The translations under genes and the position numbers were made by a program. The notes under the pieces were generated by a model. It was given only the letters and a program-made list of their open reading frames with translations. It was not told the DNA's origin and did not search any database. Shown here in pieces: positions 8,414-16,824 of a stretch of DNA of 64,000 nt. Origin of the DNA: Halogranum amylolyticum (GTDB lineage: Archaea > Halobacteriota > Halobacteria > Halobacteriales > Haloferacaceae); the NCBI RefSeq assembly GCF_900110465.1, contig NZ_FODV01000002.1:434001-498000 (forward strand), given 5' to 3'. Within the stretch, counting starts at the first letter, position 1; each line of letters starts with the position of its first letter.

Positions 8414-8973
8414 CGACCCTCCTCTTGAAGTCGCGCGAGGGCGGCGACGGTGTGTCGCACCTGCCGGTGGAACCGCGACCCGCGTCGGAACAGCGCCCGC
8501 ACCCGCGTTCGCAACGGGAGCGCCGGTGCACCGTCCGAGAGGAACCGCGCGGCGACGGCGTCGTCGGTCCACGTCCCGGTCTCCACCTGCTCCTCCGCCT
8601 CGTCGACCGAGCAGTTCTCGTGGACGACGAGCGTGTCGACGACCGTCTGGTGGAGCCGGTCGCGCACGTCGCGCTGTGCCGAGACGTTCCGGAGCGACCA
8701 CCCGACGCCGCTCGCGACCTGTTCGTCGAACTCGTCGCCCGGCGTCGGGACCCGAAACCGCCGTTCGGGGTCGTCCGTCTCCGTCTCCGCGTACTCGACC
8801 CGTCGGCGGCGACTGCCGGCGCGGACGCCCTGTGCGACCGCCAGCGCGCCGACGAGCGTGACGAACGTGTAGCTCAGCGAGAAACCGAACGTCTCCCGTA
8901 GGGCGACGCTCGCGAGACCGAGTGCGACCGCTCCGAGGCCGACGGCCGCGACGACCGCTGTCGTCCGACTCAT
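8410..8973 (-). CDS. DUF7269-type membrane protein
   Basis: A 187-residue protein with two N-terminal membrane helices (residues about 7-25 and 33-50), then an Arg-rich turn (GSRRRR) and a soluble, mainly helical part containing HENCSVDEAEEQVETGTW. It is the second gene of the cluster and joins both neighbours by ATGA overlaps. The family is found in this operon in haloarchaea and has no known biochemical role. The topology suggests a membrane-anchored cytoplasmic domain that could support the DUF58/MoxR pair. Confidence 0.8.
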   Translation of the reverse strand: MSRTTAVVAAVGLGAVALGLASVALRETFGFSLSYTFVTLVGALAVAQGVRAGSRRRRVEYAETETDDPERRFRVPTPGDEFDEQVASGVGWSLRNVSAQRDVRDRLHQTVVDTLVVHENCSVDEAEEQVETGTWTDDAVAARFLSDGAPALPLRTRVRALFRRGSRFHRQVRHTVAALARLQEEGR

Positions 8974-9995
8974 CGGTCACCTCTCGTCGCACTCGCGTCG
9001 GTGTCGTCCGCGTCCACTCCGTCGCCGTCGCCGACGCTCGCGTAGGCCGACTCGATACGACGCAGCGCGTCCACCGCCCGTCGCTCGCGTTCGGGCGTCG
9101 CCTCGGCCCCGCCGTACCGGACGTCTTCGAAGAGCGCGGTGAGTTCCTCGACGTCCTCGCGGGCCATTCCGGCGTCGACGGCGGCCGTCGCAAACTCGCC
9201 GGCGGTACTCGACTGCGGTCGCGGCACGTCGAGCAGTCGCGTCATCTCGCCCCACGCACGGTACACCTCGTTCTCCAGGCCGGCGTCGTCCTCGATGCGG
9301 TCTGCGGCGTCGCCGGCGGCGCGGCCGATGGCGGCGACGTCCGGGGACGACTCGTCGACCTCGGCGTCCGGTTCGGGGGCCTCTTCCGCCGAGTCACCCG
9401 TCGACAGGAACAACAGGAAGACGCTGCCGACGACGGCGACGACGAGCACCACTCCGAGAAGGGCGGAGGGCGTCGACAGCGCCTGTCCGGACTGATTGAG
9501 GCCGGTCGCGCCGCTCGCCGCCGGGACGAGGCTCGACCCGTTCGTCGGCAGCGGCAGCGGTGACGACTCGCCCGACTGCGGAGGGGCGAGACACGTCGTG
9601 AAGAGGGCGTGAAGGAGGACCACCGGCGGACCGACGCTGAACAGCACGCCGCCGGAGACGATCGGCGAACGGGTTCGACGGTAGACCTCACCCACGAGGA
9701 GCGCTACACCTAGAACCACCGCCGTGATCACGAGCGGGTCGTTCAGGAACGGGAAACACGGCAGCGAGATGTCGGCCGACCCGCCGAGCATCGCCCCCTC
9801 GTTACCGAGGTCGCCGTCGCTCGACGCGTCGTCGCCGATCCCCGACTCCTCGTTCGGACCGGCACCGAGACTCCCGCCTCCCTCCGACGTCGTCGCCGTG
9901 TCCAACGTCGCGGCGGCGACCGAGAGGGAGACGACGGCCAGGAGGGCGAGGACAACTGTCAGGGCAGTGTTTCGATTCACGACACAGGGTAGCAT
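8970..9995 (-). CDS. DUF4129 domain membrane protein
   Basis: A 341-residue protein and the first gene of the operon. It has an N-terminal hydrophobic segment (residues about 9-28), a Gly/Asp/Ser-rich exposed stretch, two to three central membrane helices, and a C-terminal DUF4129 region (about residues 235-310). The latter includes ENEVYRAWGEMTRLLDVPRP and STAGEFATAAVDAG. DUF4129 is also found at the C-terminus of archaeal transglutaminase-like proteins, but no transglutaminase domain is present here. I choose the ATG at 9993-9995; the longer frame extends antisense over the THEP1 gene. The promoter region is shared with the divergent THEP1 gene. Confidence 0.85.
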   Translation of the reverse strand: MLPCVVNRNTALTVVLALLAVVSLSVAAATLDTATTSEGGGSLGAGPNEESGIGDDASSDGDLGNEGAMLGGSADISLPCFPFLNDPLVITAVVLGVALLVGEVYRRTRSPIVSGGVLFSVGPPVVLLHALFTTCLAPPQSGESSPLPLPTNGSSLVPAASGATGLNQSGQALSTPSALLGVVLVVAVVGSVFLLFLSTGDSAEEAPEPDAEVDESSPDVAAIGRAAGDAADRIEDDAGLENEVYRAWGEMTRLLDVPRPQSSTAGEFATAAVDAGMAREDVEELTALFEDVRYGGAEATPERERRAVDALRRIESAYASVGDGDGVDADDTDASATRGDR

Positions 9996-10074
9996 GAAAC
10001 GAGGTAAAGACGTTTCGAGGTGGGACGCACGTTTAGGTCGCTCGTCCACGTCTCTCCACCGTGGAGGCCAGCCC

Positions 10075-10614
10075 ATGCCGAACAACTTCCTCGTCACCGG
10101 CCAGCCACGGAGCGGAAAGACGACCGTCGTCCAGAAGACGGTCGAACTGTTGCGCTCGAACGGTCTCGTCGTCGGCGGCGTCTTCTGCCCCGAAGTCCGC
10201 CTCCGCGGGGAGCGTGTCGGGTTCGAGATCGAAGACGTGCTGAGCGGCGAGACGCGGACGCTCGCACACGTCGACCGCGACTGGGGGCCGTCGGTCGGCA
10301 AGTACCGCGTCGCCGTCCAGGAGGTCGACGAACTCTGCGAGCAGGCGTTCTCGCGTGCGTCCACCGAGGCGGACGTGCTCGTCGTCGACGAGATCGCACC
10401 GATGGAAGTCCACAGCGACGTGTTCGTCCGGCGCGTCGAGGCGGCGCTCGACGACGAGAAACCGCTCGTCGCGGCGATCCACGAGCGCGCCACCGACGGG
10501 TTCGTCGGCGAGGTGAAGCGCCGCGACGACGTCGAACTGTTCGCGGTGAGCGCACAGACGCGGGAGGCACTCCCGGGACGGATCGACGCGCTCGTGGGCG
10601 ACTGTCTGGAGTGA
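10075..10614 (+). CDS. THEP1-type nucleoside-triphosphatase
   Basis: A 179-residue NTPase of the THEP1 (NTPase 1, DUF265) family. Walker A (TGQPRSGKTT) lies at residues 8-17 and Walker B (LVVDEIAPMEV) near 102. GGVFCPEVRLRGERVGFEI is the conserved segment after the P-loop. Relatives hydrolyse ATP and GTP slowly, and their cellular role is unclear. The ATG at 10075 follows GTGGAGG, a good ribosome-binding site, so this message probably has a short leader from ACGTTTAGG (about 10029). Upstream in-frame codons are rejected because the family begins right at the P-loop. Confidence 0.88.
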   Translation: MPNNFLVTGQPRSGKTTVVQKTVELLRSNGLVVGGVFCPEVRLRGERVGFEIEDVLSGETRTLAHVDRDWGPSVGKYRVAVQEVDELCEQAFSRASTEADVLVVDEIAPMEVHSDVFVRRVEAALDDEKPLVAAIHERATDGFVGEVKRRDDVELFAVSAQTREALPGRIDALVGDCLE

Positions 10615-10823
10615 GAGACGGCGACGCCGCCGCGAGTTTCGACCGACGCCTCGACCTGACCCACCGTCGAACCAACACGTCTCCATCGAGAGAGGAGGGT
10701 CGTCTCCCGAACCCCGTCGGCCGCTCGTTCGTCTGCTTCCAGTGGAGTCTCGCCGTCTCCCACTCCGAGATATATATATCACTTTCACAAAATTTAAATT
10801 CCAAAAGACGACGAGACGCAGTC

Positions 10824-10862
10824 ATGTTCAGCGACGGACCGTTGGAGGTCGCCAGTCGATGA
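10824..10862 (+). other. Leader ORF (12 codons) overlapping the next start
   Basis: The ATG at 10824 lies about 27 bases after the TATA-like ATTTAAATT (10793-10801), as expected for a leaderless start. The frame (MFSDGPLEVASR) ends at 10862, and its TGA overlaps the ATG of the next gene at 10859. GGAGGTC at 10843-10849, inside it, looks like the ribosome-binding site of that gene. Confidence 0.35.
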
Positions 10863-11356
10863 CGGGAGACGTCCCCGCGCCGCTCCCGCCGGACGACCCC
10901 GACGCGTGGTACGCCTCAGACGTCCGGGCACAGTCCGAGGTACACGCCGACGTCGTCGCGACGATACGCGAGACGCAGACTGGTTTCGGTTACGAGATTC
11001 GAGAGCCGGTTTTCGGCGCGAGAGGCGAGTACACCTGGTCCCAGCGGGCGTTCGCCGCCGACGGCGTCAACCGGTCGCTTGAACCGTTCGTCCGACAGGT
11101 CGAACAGTCACGACTGGAGGCGGGCGTCGTCTACGAAGTCGCACAGAACGGGTCGGCGGCGACGACGTGGGCCGGACGGAACTGCCCCAGCGGCCCGAAT
11201 CGGGAGTTCGGCCCCTGTGAGACTCGTGGCGGTGTCGTCGTCCAGGAGCGGGCCGGCGAGACCGACGTGCTCGCGGTGGCGTTCGACGTCCGCGTGACGA
11301 CCGACGACGGGACGACGGACGTGACGTTCGTGTTCCGTGGTGTGGGGGGTCGGTGA
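10859..11356 (+). CDS. Hypothetical haloarchaeal protein
   Basis: A 165-residue acidic soluble protein with no membrane segment and no family that I recognise. It starts at ATG 10859, ten bases after GGAGGTC. The N-terminus is Pro/Asp rich (LPPDDPDAWYASD). The middle has GYEIREPVFGARGEYTW, and a Cys pair appears in RNCPSGPNREFGPC. The last third (DVLAVAFDVRV, then DVTFVFRGVG) looks like beta strands. The strong AT-rich promoter (ATATATATAT then ATTTAAATT) suggests active transcription. Confidence 0.6.
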   Translation: MTGDVPAPLPPDDPDAWYASDVRAQSEVHADVVATIRETQTGFGYEIREPVFGARGEYTWSQRAFAADGVNRSLEPFVRQVEQSRLEAGVVYEVAQNGSAATTWAGRNCPSGPNREFGPCETRGGVVVQERAGETDVLAVAFDVRVTTDDGTTDVTFVFRGVGGR

Positions 11357-11472
11357 CGGTCGTTGTCGACTCGAACGGTGTATTACGTGTACTGATTCAC
11401 GGGAGGGGAGCGTTCCTCGCGTGGTGATCTCTCGCACCTAGATTTATAGTACTCGAGAGCGAGTTAATAATT

Positions 11473-11706
11473 ATGAGTTCGCAACTAACCCTCGACACCA
11501 CCCCGCAGAACGCCATCCCGGGCACGCTCACATCCCCAGCGACGAAACTCGTCTACCTCTACCTGCAGACCCGCGAGAACAGAACGATCACCGACCTCAC
11601 CGAAGACCTCGGTCTACAGAAGATCTCACTGTACCCCATCCTGCAATCGTTGGAGTCGAAAGGACTCGTCCACCGTGATGGCGAGTACGTCGCCACCGCG
11701 GCCTGA
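11473..11706 (+). CDS. Small winged-helix DNA-binding protein
   Basis: A 77-residue protein that is almost only a winged-helix domain: TSPATKLVYLYLQT, then TITDLTEDLGLQKISLYPIL as the helix-turn-helix and LESKGLVHRDGEYVATA as the wing. It resembles the MarR/TrmB-like minimal HTH proteins of haloarchaea. The ATG at 11473 lies 30 bases after TTTATA at 11443-11448, fitting a leaderless mRNA. Its target is not visible. No operator-like repeat was found beside it. Confidence 0.75.
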   Translation: MSSQLTLDTTPQNAIPGTLTSPATKLVYLYLQTRENRTITDLTEDLGLQKISLYPILQSLESKGLVHRDGEYVATAA

Positions 11707-11996
11707 TCGGGTTCTACGTAGGTGGGATACGGTCGCCGACGCCTCGTGAAGCCACGCTTCCTGTTCTCTCCTCACCCCGAAGGCCGAAGACCTGGTTTGC
11801 TGTACGTCGCGTGAGACCGTATGCACTCAGTGTTCAGGAGTCCTGAGCACTGCAGCTACCAAGATGGGTTTCCTGTTTCCGAAACCGTAAGCGAAGAATA
11901 TGTCTGTAGCAACTCGAACGCCTCTCGGCGGAACTACCGGTAGTTTTCAGTCGAGTACCGCTCTGGAAGAGCGGATCCGCCAGGACCGCGTGCGTC

Positions 11997-13612
11997 TCAG
12001 TCGTCGCCGGTGGTACCCCGTACCGACGCCTGTGTCGCCGCCGGTTTCGCCGGGACGTCCTTCCGTCGGGCGTCGAGTTCCGAGAAGCCGTAGACGAGTC
12101 CGACCAGCGTCAGGACGCCCACCGGCAGCAACACGAGCGGCGAGAGGTTCGTCGCGCCGTATAGGAGGTAGACGACGACCGTCGCGAGGAGAACGGTGAA
12201 CGCGTAGTACATCTGCGTTCTGACGTGGTCGATGTGGTCCGACCCCGCGAACGTCGAGGCGAGGACGGTGGTGTCGGAGATGGGCGAACAGTTGTCGCCG
12301 AAGATCGCGCCGCTGAACATCGCGCCGATGGCGACCGCGACGAACTGCGGCGAGTTCCCCCCGATCTCCCACGCCAGCGGGATCACGATCGGCGTCATGA
12401 TCGACATCGTCCCCCAGGAGGTGCCGATGGCGAACGCGATGAACGCGGACGTGACGAAGACGACGACCGGAACCAAGAGCGGCGAGACGACGCCGGTCGC
12501 GAACTGCGTGACGTACGCGCCGGTGCCGAGCGCGGTCGCGACGGCGCCGATCGACCACGCGAGGACGAGGATGCTGAGCGCCGGCAGCATCGTCGCGAAC
12601 CCGTCGAGGATCGTCTCCATCGCCTCGCCGAGCGAGAGCAGCCCCTCACCGACTCCCACCACGACGCCCGCCGCGACCATCGCGAACGACCCCCAGACGA
12701 GCGCGGTCGCGACCTCGGTGTTGTTTATCATCTCGACGAACGTCCGGCCGGGGGCGTACCCCATCGTGGCCGCACCGCCGACTACGACGGCGACGAGCGC
12801 GACGACGGGGACGACGAACACGCGAAGCGGTGCGTCGTCGGTGACCGGTTCGCCCAACTCCCCTTTGATCTCTTGGAGCGGTTGGGCGTCGTCGCGGATG
12901 ACCGCACCCGTTCGCTGGGCGCGCTCTTCGGCGTCGAGCATCTCGCCGAAGTCCCGTTGCGTGACGACGATGATACCGACCATCGCGATGGCGAGGATCG
13001 AGTACACGTTGTACGGGATGCTCTGGATGAACGTCGCGGCCGCGGACGGCGTCTGTCCGGCGATTCCGAGCTCCTGGTACTGGTTGGCGATGAGTCCGAT
13101 CTCGAAGGCGACCCAACTCGAGAGGCCGATCGTCGCCACGGGTGCGGCCGTCGAGTCGAGGAGGTACGCGAGTTTCTCGCGGGACATCCGCATCTCGTCG
13201 GCGAGCGTCTTCATCGAACTGCCGACGATCGCGTTGTTGGCGTAGTCGTCGAAGTTCCAGAGGAGGCCGAGCAGCCACGTCGAAATCCCGATCTTCCGGT
13301 GGGAATCGATCCGTTCGGTCGCGAACCGAGTGATCGCGATCGCCCCGCCCAGCCGCCAGATCAGGGCGATACCGGCCCCGATCTGAAGCGTGAAGACGAG
13401 GATCTTCGCGTTGAAGGTACTCTCCCCGATGGAGGAGACGACCCACTGGTACAGCTGTCCGACGCCGAGCCCGCCGGAGTAGATGACCCCCCCCCCCCCC
13501 CCCCCACCCAGACGCCGAGGAAGAGCGACAGCATCGCCCGACGCGTCACGATCGCCAGTGCGATCGCTAACAGCGGCGGGACCAGTGACAGAGCGCCGAA
13601 CTCGGATGCCAT
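11997..13612 (-). pseudogene. nhaC: NhaC-family Na+/H+ antiporter, frame broken by a poly-C tract
   Basis: Two frames together encode one full-length antiporter of about 538 residues. The N-terminus (MASEFGALSLVPPLLAIALA) reads in one frame to WVGG; the rest (VIYSGGLGVGQLYQW onwards) reads in another to the stop at 11997. The break is a run of 19 C on the plus strand (G on the coding strand) at 13487-13505. Lengths of 14, 17 or 20 would restore the frame. NhaC signatures are intact downstream: GTSWGTMSIMTPIVIPLAW and FGDNCSPISDTTVLAST. The protein would exchange Na+ for H+ across the membrane. The ATG at 13610-13612 lies about 28 bases after GTTTAAAG, supporting the start. It may be an assembly error, a dead gene or a slip-strand switch. 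Confidence 0.82.
13487..13505. repeat. Homopolymer of 19 C within nhaC
   Basis: A run of 19 consecutive C bases. On the coding strand it gives poly-Gly between a tryptophan-valine pair and the VIYSGG segment. No other mononucleotide run of this length occurs in the window. Confidence 0.9.
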
Positions 13613-13824
13613 GTTACACGAGTACACATAGCACGGTTTAAAGCGCTTTTTGACAACATCTTGTCACGAGTTGCGGAAGCGAACAGCTGCTCGCCAGGAA
13701 GAGAGCGGAAAGAGAGCATCTCCAGGTCGTTCGGCGGTCTCCCGCCGGACGACGCTCACGACGGCGAGCGACTGTCTGTCGAACGCCGTCTCACGGCTGG
13801 CAACGGCGAACGCGGTCGCGGCGT

Positions 13825-14037
13825 TCAGGTCACTCGGACGACGCCGTCGACCTCGTAGAGATAGCCCTTCAGGAGCAACCGTTCGAGGAGGTGGGCCGCG
13901 TCTTCGGTGTCCTCTTCGTCGATGACACCGAGCACCTCCGTGCGCGTCAGCTCACCGTCCGTTCGGGTCGCACGGCGACGGATGCGCTCGAACGCGTCGG
14001 TTTCGAGTCCCGTGAGTGGCGTATCGGTGGCTCGCAT
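13825..14037 (-). CDS. Small hypothetical protein, wHTH-like
   Basis: A 70-residue charged protein: LETDAFERIRRRATRTDGEL, then TRTEVLGVIDEEDTEDAAHL and LLERLLLKGYLYEVDGVVRV. The helix-helix-beta-hairpin order looks like a winged helix whose wing is the final VDGVVRV. I choose the ATG at 14035-14037; a GTG lies just before it. GTATATT at about 14066-14072 serves as a TATA box, framed by an inverted repeat, suggesting autoregulation. No family name can be given. Confidence 0.65.
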   Translation of the reverse strand: MRATDTPLTGLETDAFERIRRRATRTDGELTRTEVLGVIDEEDTEDAAHLLERLLLKGYLYEVDGVVRVT

Positions 14038-14040
14038 CAC

Positions 14041-14087
14041 GTACTACTGAGACGTCATCCACCATGAATATACGGCCTGAGTAGTAC
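14041..14087. promoter_or_regulatory. Inverted repeat framing a TATA box
   Basis: GTACTACTGAG at 14041-14051 and CTGAGTAGTAC at 14077-14087 are inverted copies matching in 10 of 11 positions. The TATA box of the 70-residue wHTH-like gene lies between them. This looks like an operator for a dimeric regulator that would hide the promoter. Confidence 0.5.
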
Positions 14088-14137
14088 CCCCCGAGTGGTC
14101 GCGTTCCGGGGGCGTCGGTCAGAGGGCGAGACGCGAT

Positions 14138-14287
14138 CTATCGCTCGACGGGGACCGAGTACGTCGAGAGGAGCCACGCGCCGGCTCGCGTCGGATCCTC
14201 GAGCAGGACGACAGTGCCGTAGCGGTCCTCGTACTCGGTGAGTCTCGTCGAACCGTCGACGTGGGAGTGAGTGTTAGAGTAGTCCAT
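14138..14287 (-). CDS. Small protein (49 aa), DUF7331-like
   Basis: The ATG at 14285-14287 opens a 49-codon frame: MDYSNTHSHVDGSTRL, then TEYEDRYGTVVLLEDPTRAG and AWLLSTYSVPVER. The pattern of a Tyr-rich start, a short hydrophobic strand, an acidic D-P turn and AWL/AWI near the end is like the short haloarchaeal DUF7331 proteins of about 50-60 residues, whose function is unknown. It is not long enough to be sure, but codon third positions are GC rich in this frame. Confidence 0.5.
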   Translation of the reverse strand: MDYSNTHSHVDGSTRLTEYEDRYGTVVLLEDPTRAGAWLLSTYSVPVER

Positions 14288-14343
14288 CGAAGGGCGTCTC
14301 TCGGAGTCTCGTTCGCAGCGCTAGCGACGGGAGGATGACCGGA

Positions 14344-14679
14344 TCAGGGGGCGTTCGCGGAGGCGACGGAGGGGTTCGACCGCTCCTCGGAGACCGGCGA
14401 GTGGGGTTCGACGCGGACCTCGGCGGTTCCGTCGGTCTCGACGGCGATCGTCACTTGGAACGTCTCGACGGGGAAGGAGATCGTCCCCTGTCGACAGATC
14501 CCGGGTGTCGACGAGTCGAACAACCCGTCTAGCGCACTCGGGTCGACGTAGTGATAGACACACAGATCCAGATCGCTCGGCTCGACGCCGCGGGCCTCCG
14601 CGAGGGCATCGAAGAGGACAGTGCTCAGAGACTCCCGCGAAGTATCGTTTTCGAGGCGAAAACAGACCGTGTCGCTCAT
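14344..14679 (-). CDS. HalOD1 output domain protein
   Basis: A 111-residue protein covering one HalOD1 domain. The core reads LSTVLFDALAEARGVEPSDL, then DLCVYHYVDPSALDGLF, followed by strand-like FPVETFQVTIAV. HalOD1 is a haloarchaeal output domain seen alone or fused to receiver and PAS domains. Its molecular action is unknown. I choose the ATG at 14677-14679, about 30 bases after TTTTAGTA; an ATG five codons earlier (14694) is possible. It is downstream of the FilR1-like regulator but separated from it by about 150 bases. Confidence 0.82.
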   Translation of the reverse strand: MSDTVCFRLENDTSRESLSTVLFDALAEARGVEPSDLDLCVYHYVDPSALDGLFDSSTPGICRQGTISFPVETFQVTIAVETDGTAEVRVEPHSPVSEERSNPSVASANAP

Positions 14680-14831
14680 AGGTAGTACAGCCATACTGTT
14701 CGTCCTACTAAAATGTTCACATTCAGTGGATAATGTTACAGAGACCGCGACTCGTACCATTGGGGGCCGCACTGGAGACCAACCGCGGCAGGAGATCGAC
14801 CGACGCGTCGCCGACGACCGGATGTCGACTC

Positions 14832-15620
14832 CTACAGCTGTTCGGGGTCGAGCGGCGTCGCCGTCTCCCAGTACCGGGCGAACGTCTCGTCGGCCCACGC
14901 GAGCACGGCTGGGTCGTCGACGTCGAGCGAGGCCTGCAACAGTCCCCGGTCGTCGCGTAAGAAGAGGTGGACGACGGAGTCGGCGACCGTCGCCGCGACC
15001 GGAATCTCCTCGTCCGTGATGCGGATCGAGGCGTGCTCGGCGGTGAGCAGTTCGTGGAGCTGCTGTCGCAGTCGCGAGTCGTCGGCGATGGCGTCGATGG
15101 CCGACGACGAGAAGACACCCTCGAACCGCTGTTGGCCGGCAGCCGTCCGGTCGGTGATGACGTCGAGGCTCTGTTCGTTGAACGCGTAGGAGAAGATGCG
15201 GACCTCCTCGGCGTCGCCCAGGAGGTCGAGTGCCCGCTTGACCGGCGCGTTCGGTCGCACCTGACTCGGGGTGGTGATCGTCGCGTCGGCCAGCCGTTCG
15301 AGGTCGAACCCGATGGCGTCGGTCGGAAGCCACCGGACGACTGGCCGGAGTTTCTCCTCGGTGTCGACGATGGAGAGCAGGTCGTCGAACCCCTGGGCGA
15401 CCAGCGTCCCGGTCGCCGTCGTCCGGTACTCGCCGCCGTCGCGGACGACCCACGACCGCTCCTCAAAGTCGCCGAGAATCCGCCCCACCGTCGGCTGTGA
15501 CGCGCCAGTCTCCGCGACCAGTTCGCGCCGCGTGTGCGGCCGGTCGGCCAGTAGCCGCAACGTCTCGACCCGGTTCGGCGAGAGCGCGAGAAACTCGATC
15601 TCCGAGAGCGCAGACTCCAT
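14832..15620 (-). CDS. FilR1/DUF1724-type winged-helix regulator
   Basis: A 262-residue transcription regulator. The N-terminal wHTH (residues about 10-75) reads LALSPNRVETLRLLADRPHT, then ELVAETGASQPTVGRILGDF, and ends with a wing GEYRTTATG. Residues about 120-260 match the FilR1 middle domain (DUF1724) found with such HTHs in archaea, including RIFSYAFNEQSLDVI and LLQASLDVDDPAVLAWADE. The effector is unknown. I take the ATG at 15618-15620; longer frames add an unrelated tail. It is divergent from the EamA transporter across about 150 bases, so it may regulate it. Confidence 0.82.
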   Translation of the reverse strand: MESALSEIEFLALSPNRVETLRLLADRPHTRRELVAETGASQPTVGRILGDFEERSWVVRDGGEYRTTATGTLVAQGFDDLLSIVDTEEKLRPVVRWLPTDAIGFDLERLADATITTPSQVRPNAPVKRALDLLGDAEEVRIFSYAFNEQSLDVITDRTAAGQQRFEGVFSSSAIDAIADDSRLRQQLHELLTAEHASIRITDEEIPVAATVADSVVHLFLRDDRGLLQASLDVDDPAVLAWADETFARYWETATPLDPEQL

Positions 15621-15767
15621 ACCGAAGCTGTCGAGCCGCACCGGGATACGGCTTTCGTGTCGTGAAATAGTTTCATGGAGTGAATTGCGGGCAAGCGATG
15701 GGCACATTTCTTACCGTGAATTTATTTCTGAATAAATGTTTAACCCCGGCGTGCGTACCGAAGAGTA

Positions 15768-15839
15768 ATGAGACAACACTCGCAGACTGACGACGGATCG
15801 GCCCTCGCGGCCGGCACCGTCGGTGGAGGTGGACAGTGA
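15768..15839 (+). other. Leader ORF (23 codons) overlapping the EamA start
   Basis: The ATG at 15768 lies about 27 bases after TTTAAC (15739-15744), so transcription should start there. The frame (MRQHSQTDDG to the Gly-rich VGGGGQ) ends with a TGA that overlaps the GTG of the transporter as GTGA at 15836-15839. GGTGGAGGTGG near its end acts as the likely ribosome-binding site for the main gene. It may be a coupling peptide or chance. Confidence 0.4.
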
Positions 15840-16789
15840 ACGGAACGCGCCGTCGACTCGTGCTGTTCCTGCTCACGAGCGTCTTCTTCGGAGGGACGTT
15901 CGTCGCGGCGAAGGCGGGACTCGACTACTTCCCGCCGCTGCTGTTCGTCGCCTTCCGGTTCGACATCGCCGCCGTCGTCCTCCTCGGGTACGCCGTCGCG
16001 ACGACACCGCGCGACGAGTTGCTCCCCCGGACGGTCCGTGACGTCGTCGGGGTGCTGGCGACCGGCGTGTTCGTCATCGGACTCGCCAACGCCTTCCTCT
16101 TCGTCGGTCAGCAGTACGTCTCGAGCGCCGTGGGGTCGATCATCTTCAGCCTCAACCCCATCCTGACGCCGGTGTTCGCGGCGGTGTTGCTCGCGGACGA
16201 ACGGCTCTCGCGCCGGGGGGCGATCGGGATGGTCGTCGGACTGATCGGCGTCGCCCTCGTCGTCCAACCGGACCCGGCGACGCTGCTCGGCGGCGGCGCG
16301 CTCGGAAAGGGGATCGTGTTCCTGGGCGCGGTCAGCGGGGCGCTCGGGAGCGTCCTCGTCCGGTGGGCCGACACCGATCTGTCGAGCACCGCACGGACGG
16401 CGTGGGCGCTCCCCGTCAGCGCGGGCCTCACCCACACACTTAGCGGCGTCAGCGGCGAGTCGCTGGCGGCGGTGACGTGGACGCCGACGGCGCTCGTCGC
16501 GCTCGGCTACGTCGGCGTCTTCGCCGGGGCGGCGGCCTACATCACCTACTTCGGCCTACTCGACGACGTCGGTGCGATTCAGGGGAACCTCGTCTTCTAC
16601 GTGGTCCCCATCGTCGCCACGCTCGGCGGGTCGGTGCTGCTCGGCGAGTCCATCTCGGCGCTCACGCTGGTCGGCTTCGTGACCATCTTCGCCGGGTTCG
16701 CCGTCCTCGGCGGGGAGTCGCTTGTGAGCGAACTCCGGCGCGCCTACGCCGCCGCCTCGACGCGGTGGCAGGCGAACGACGTCGTCTGA
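15836..16789 (+). CDS. EamA/DMT-family transporter
   Basis: A 317-residue integral membrane protein with ten predicted helices arranged as two EamA repeats (about residues 8-140 and 160-295). Typical pieces are FFGGTFVAAKAGLDYFPPLL at the start, SIIFSLNPILTPVFAAVLLA in repeat one and YVVPIVATLGGSVLLGESIS in repeat two. The drug/metabolite transporter superfamily exports amino acids, nucleotide-related compounds or drugs; the substrate cannot be inferred. The GTG start overlaps the stop of a short leader ORF, which holds a strong ribosome-binding site. It is divergent from the FilR1-type regulator. Confidence 0.88.
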   Translation: MNGTRRRLVLFLLTSVFFGGTFVAAKAGLDYFPPLLFVAFRFDIAAVVLLGYAVATTPRDELLPRTVRDVVGVLATGVFVIGLANAFLFVGQQYVSSAVGSIIFSLNPILTPVFAAVLLADERLSRRGAIGMVVGLIGVALVVQPDPATLLGGGALGKGIVFLGAVSGALGSVLVRWADTDLSSTARTAWALPVSAGLTHTLSGVSGESLAAVTWTPTALVALGYVGVFAGAAAYITYFGLLDDVGAIQGNLVFYVVPIVATLGGSVLLGESISALTLVGFVTIFAGFAVLGGESLVSELRRAYAAASTRWQANDVV

Positions 16790-16824
16790 TTGCAGCTCGA
16801 ACTGGCCGAAAAGCATCAGTAATA

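Noticed and set aside
11900..12199. A 99-codon plus-strand frame beginning MSVATRTPLGG
   Set aside because: Two thirds lie antisense to the NhaC 3' end. The unique first 30 codons have no promoter or family support.
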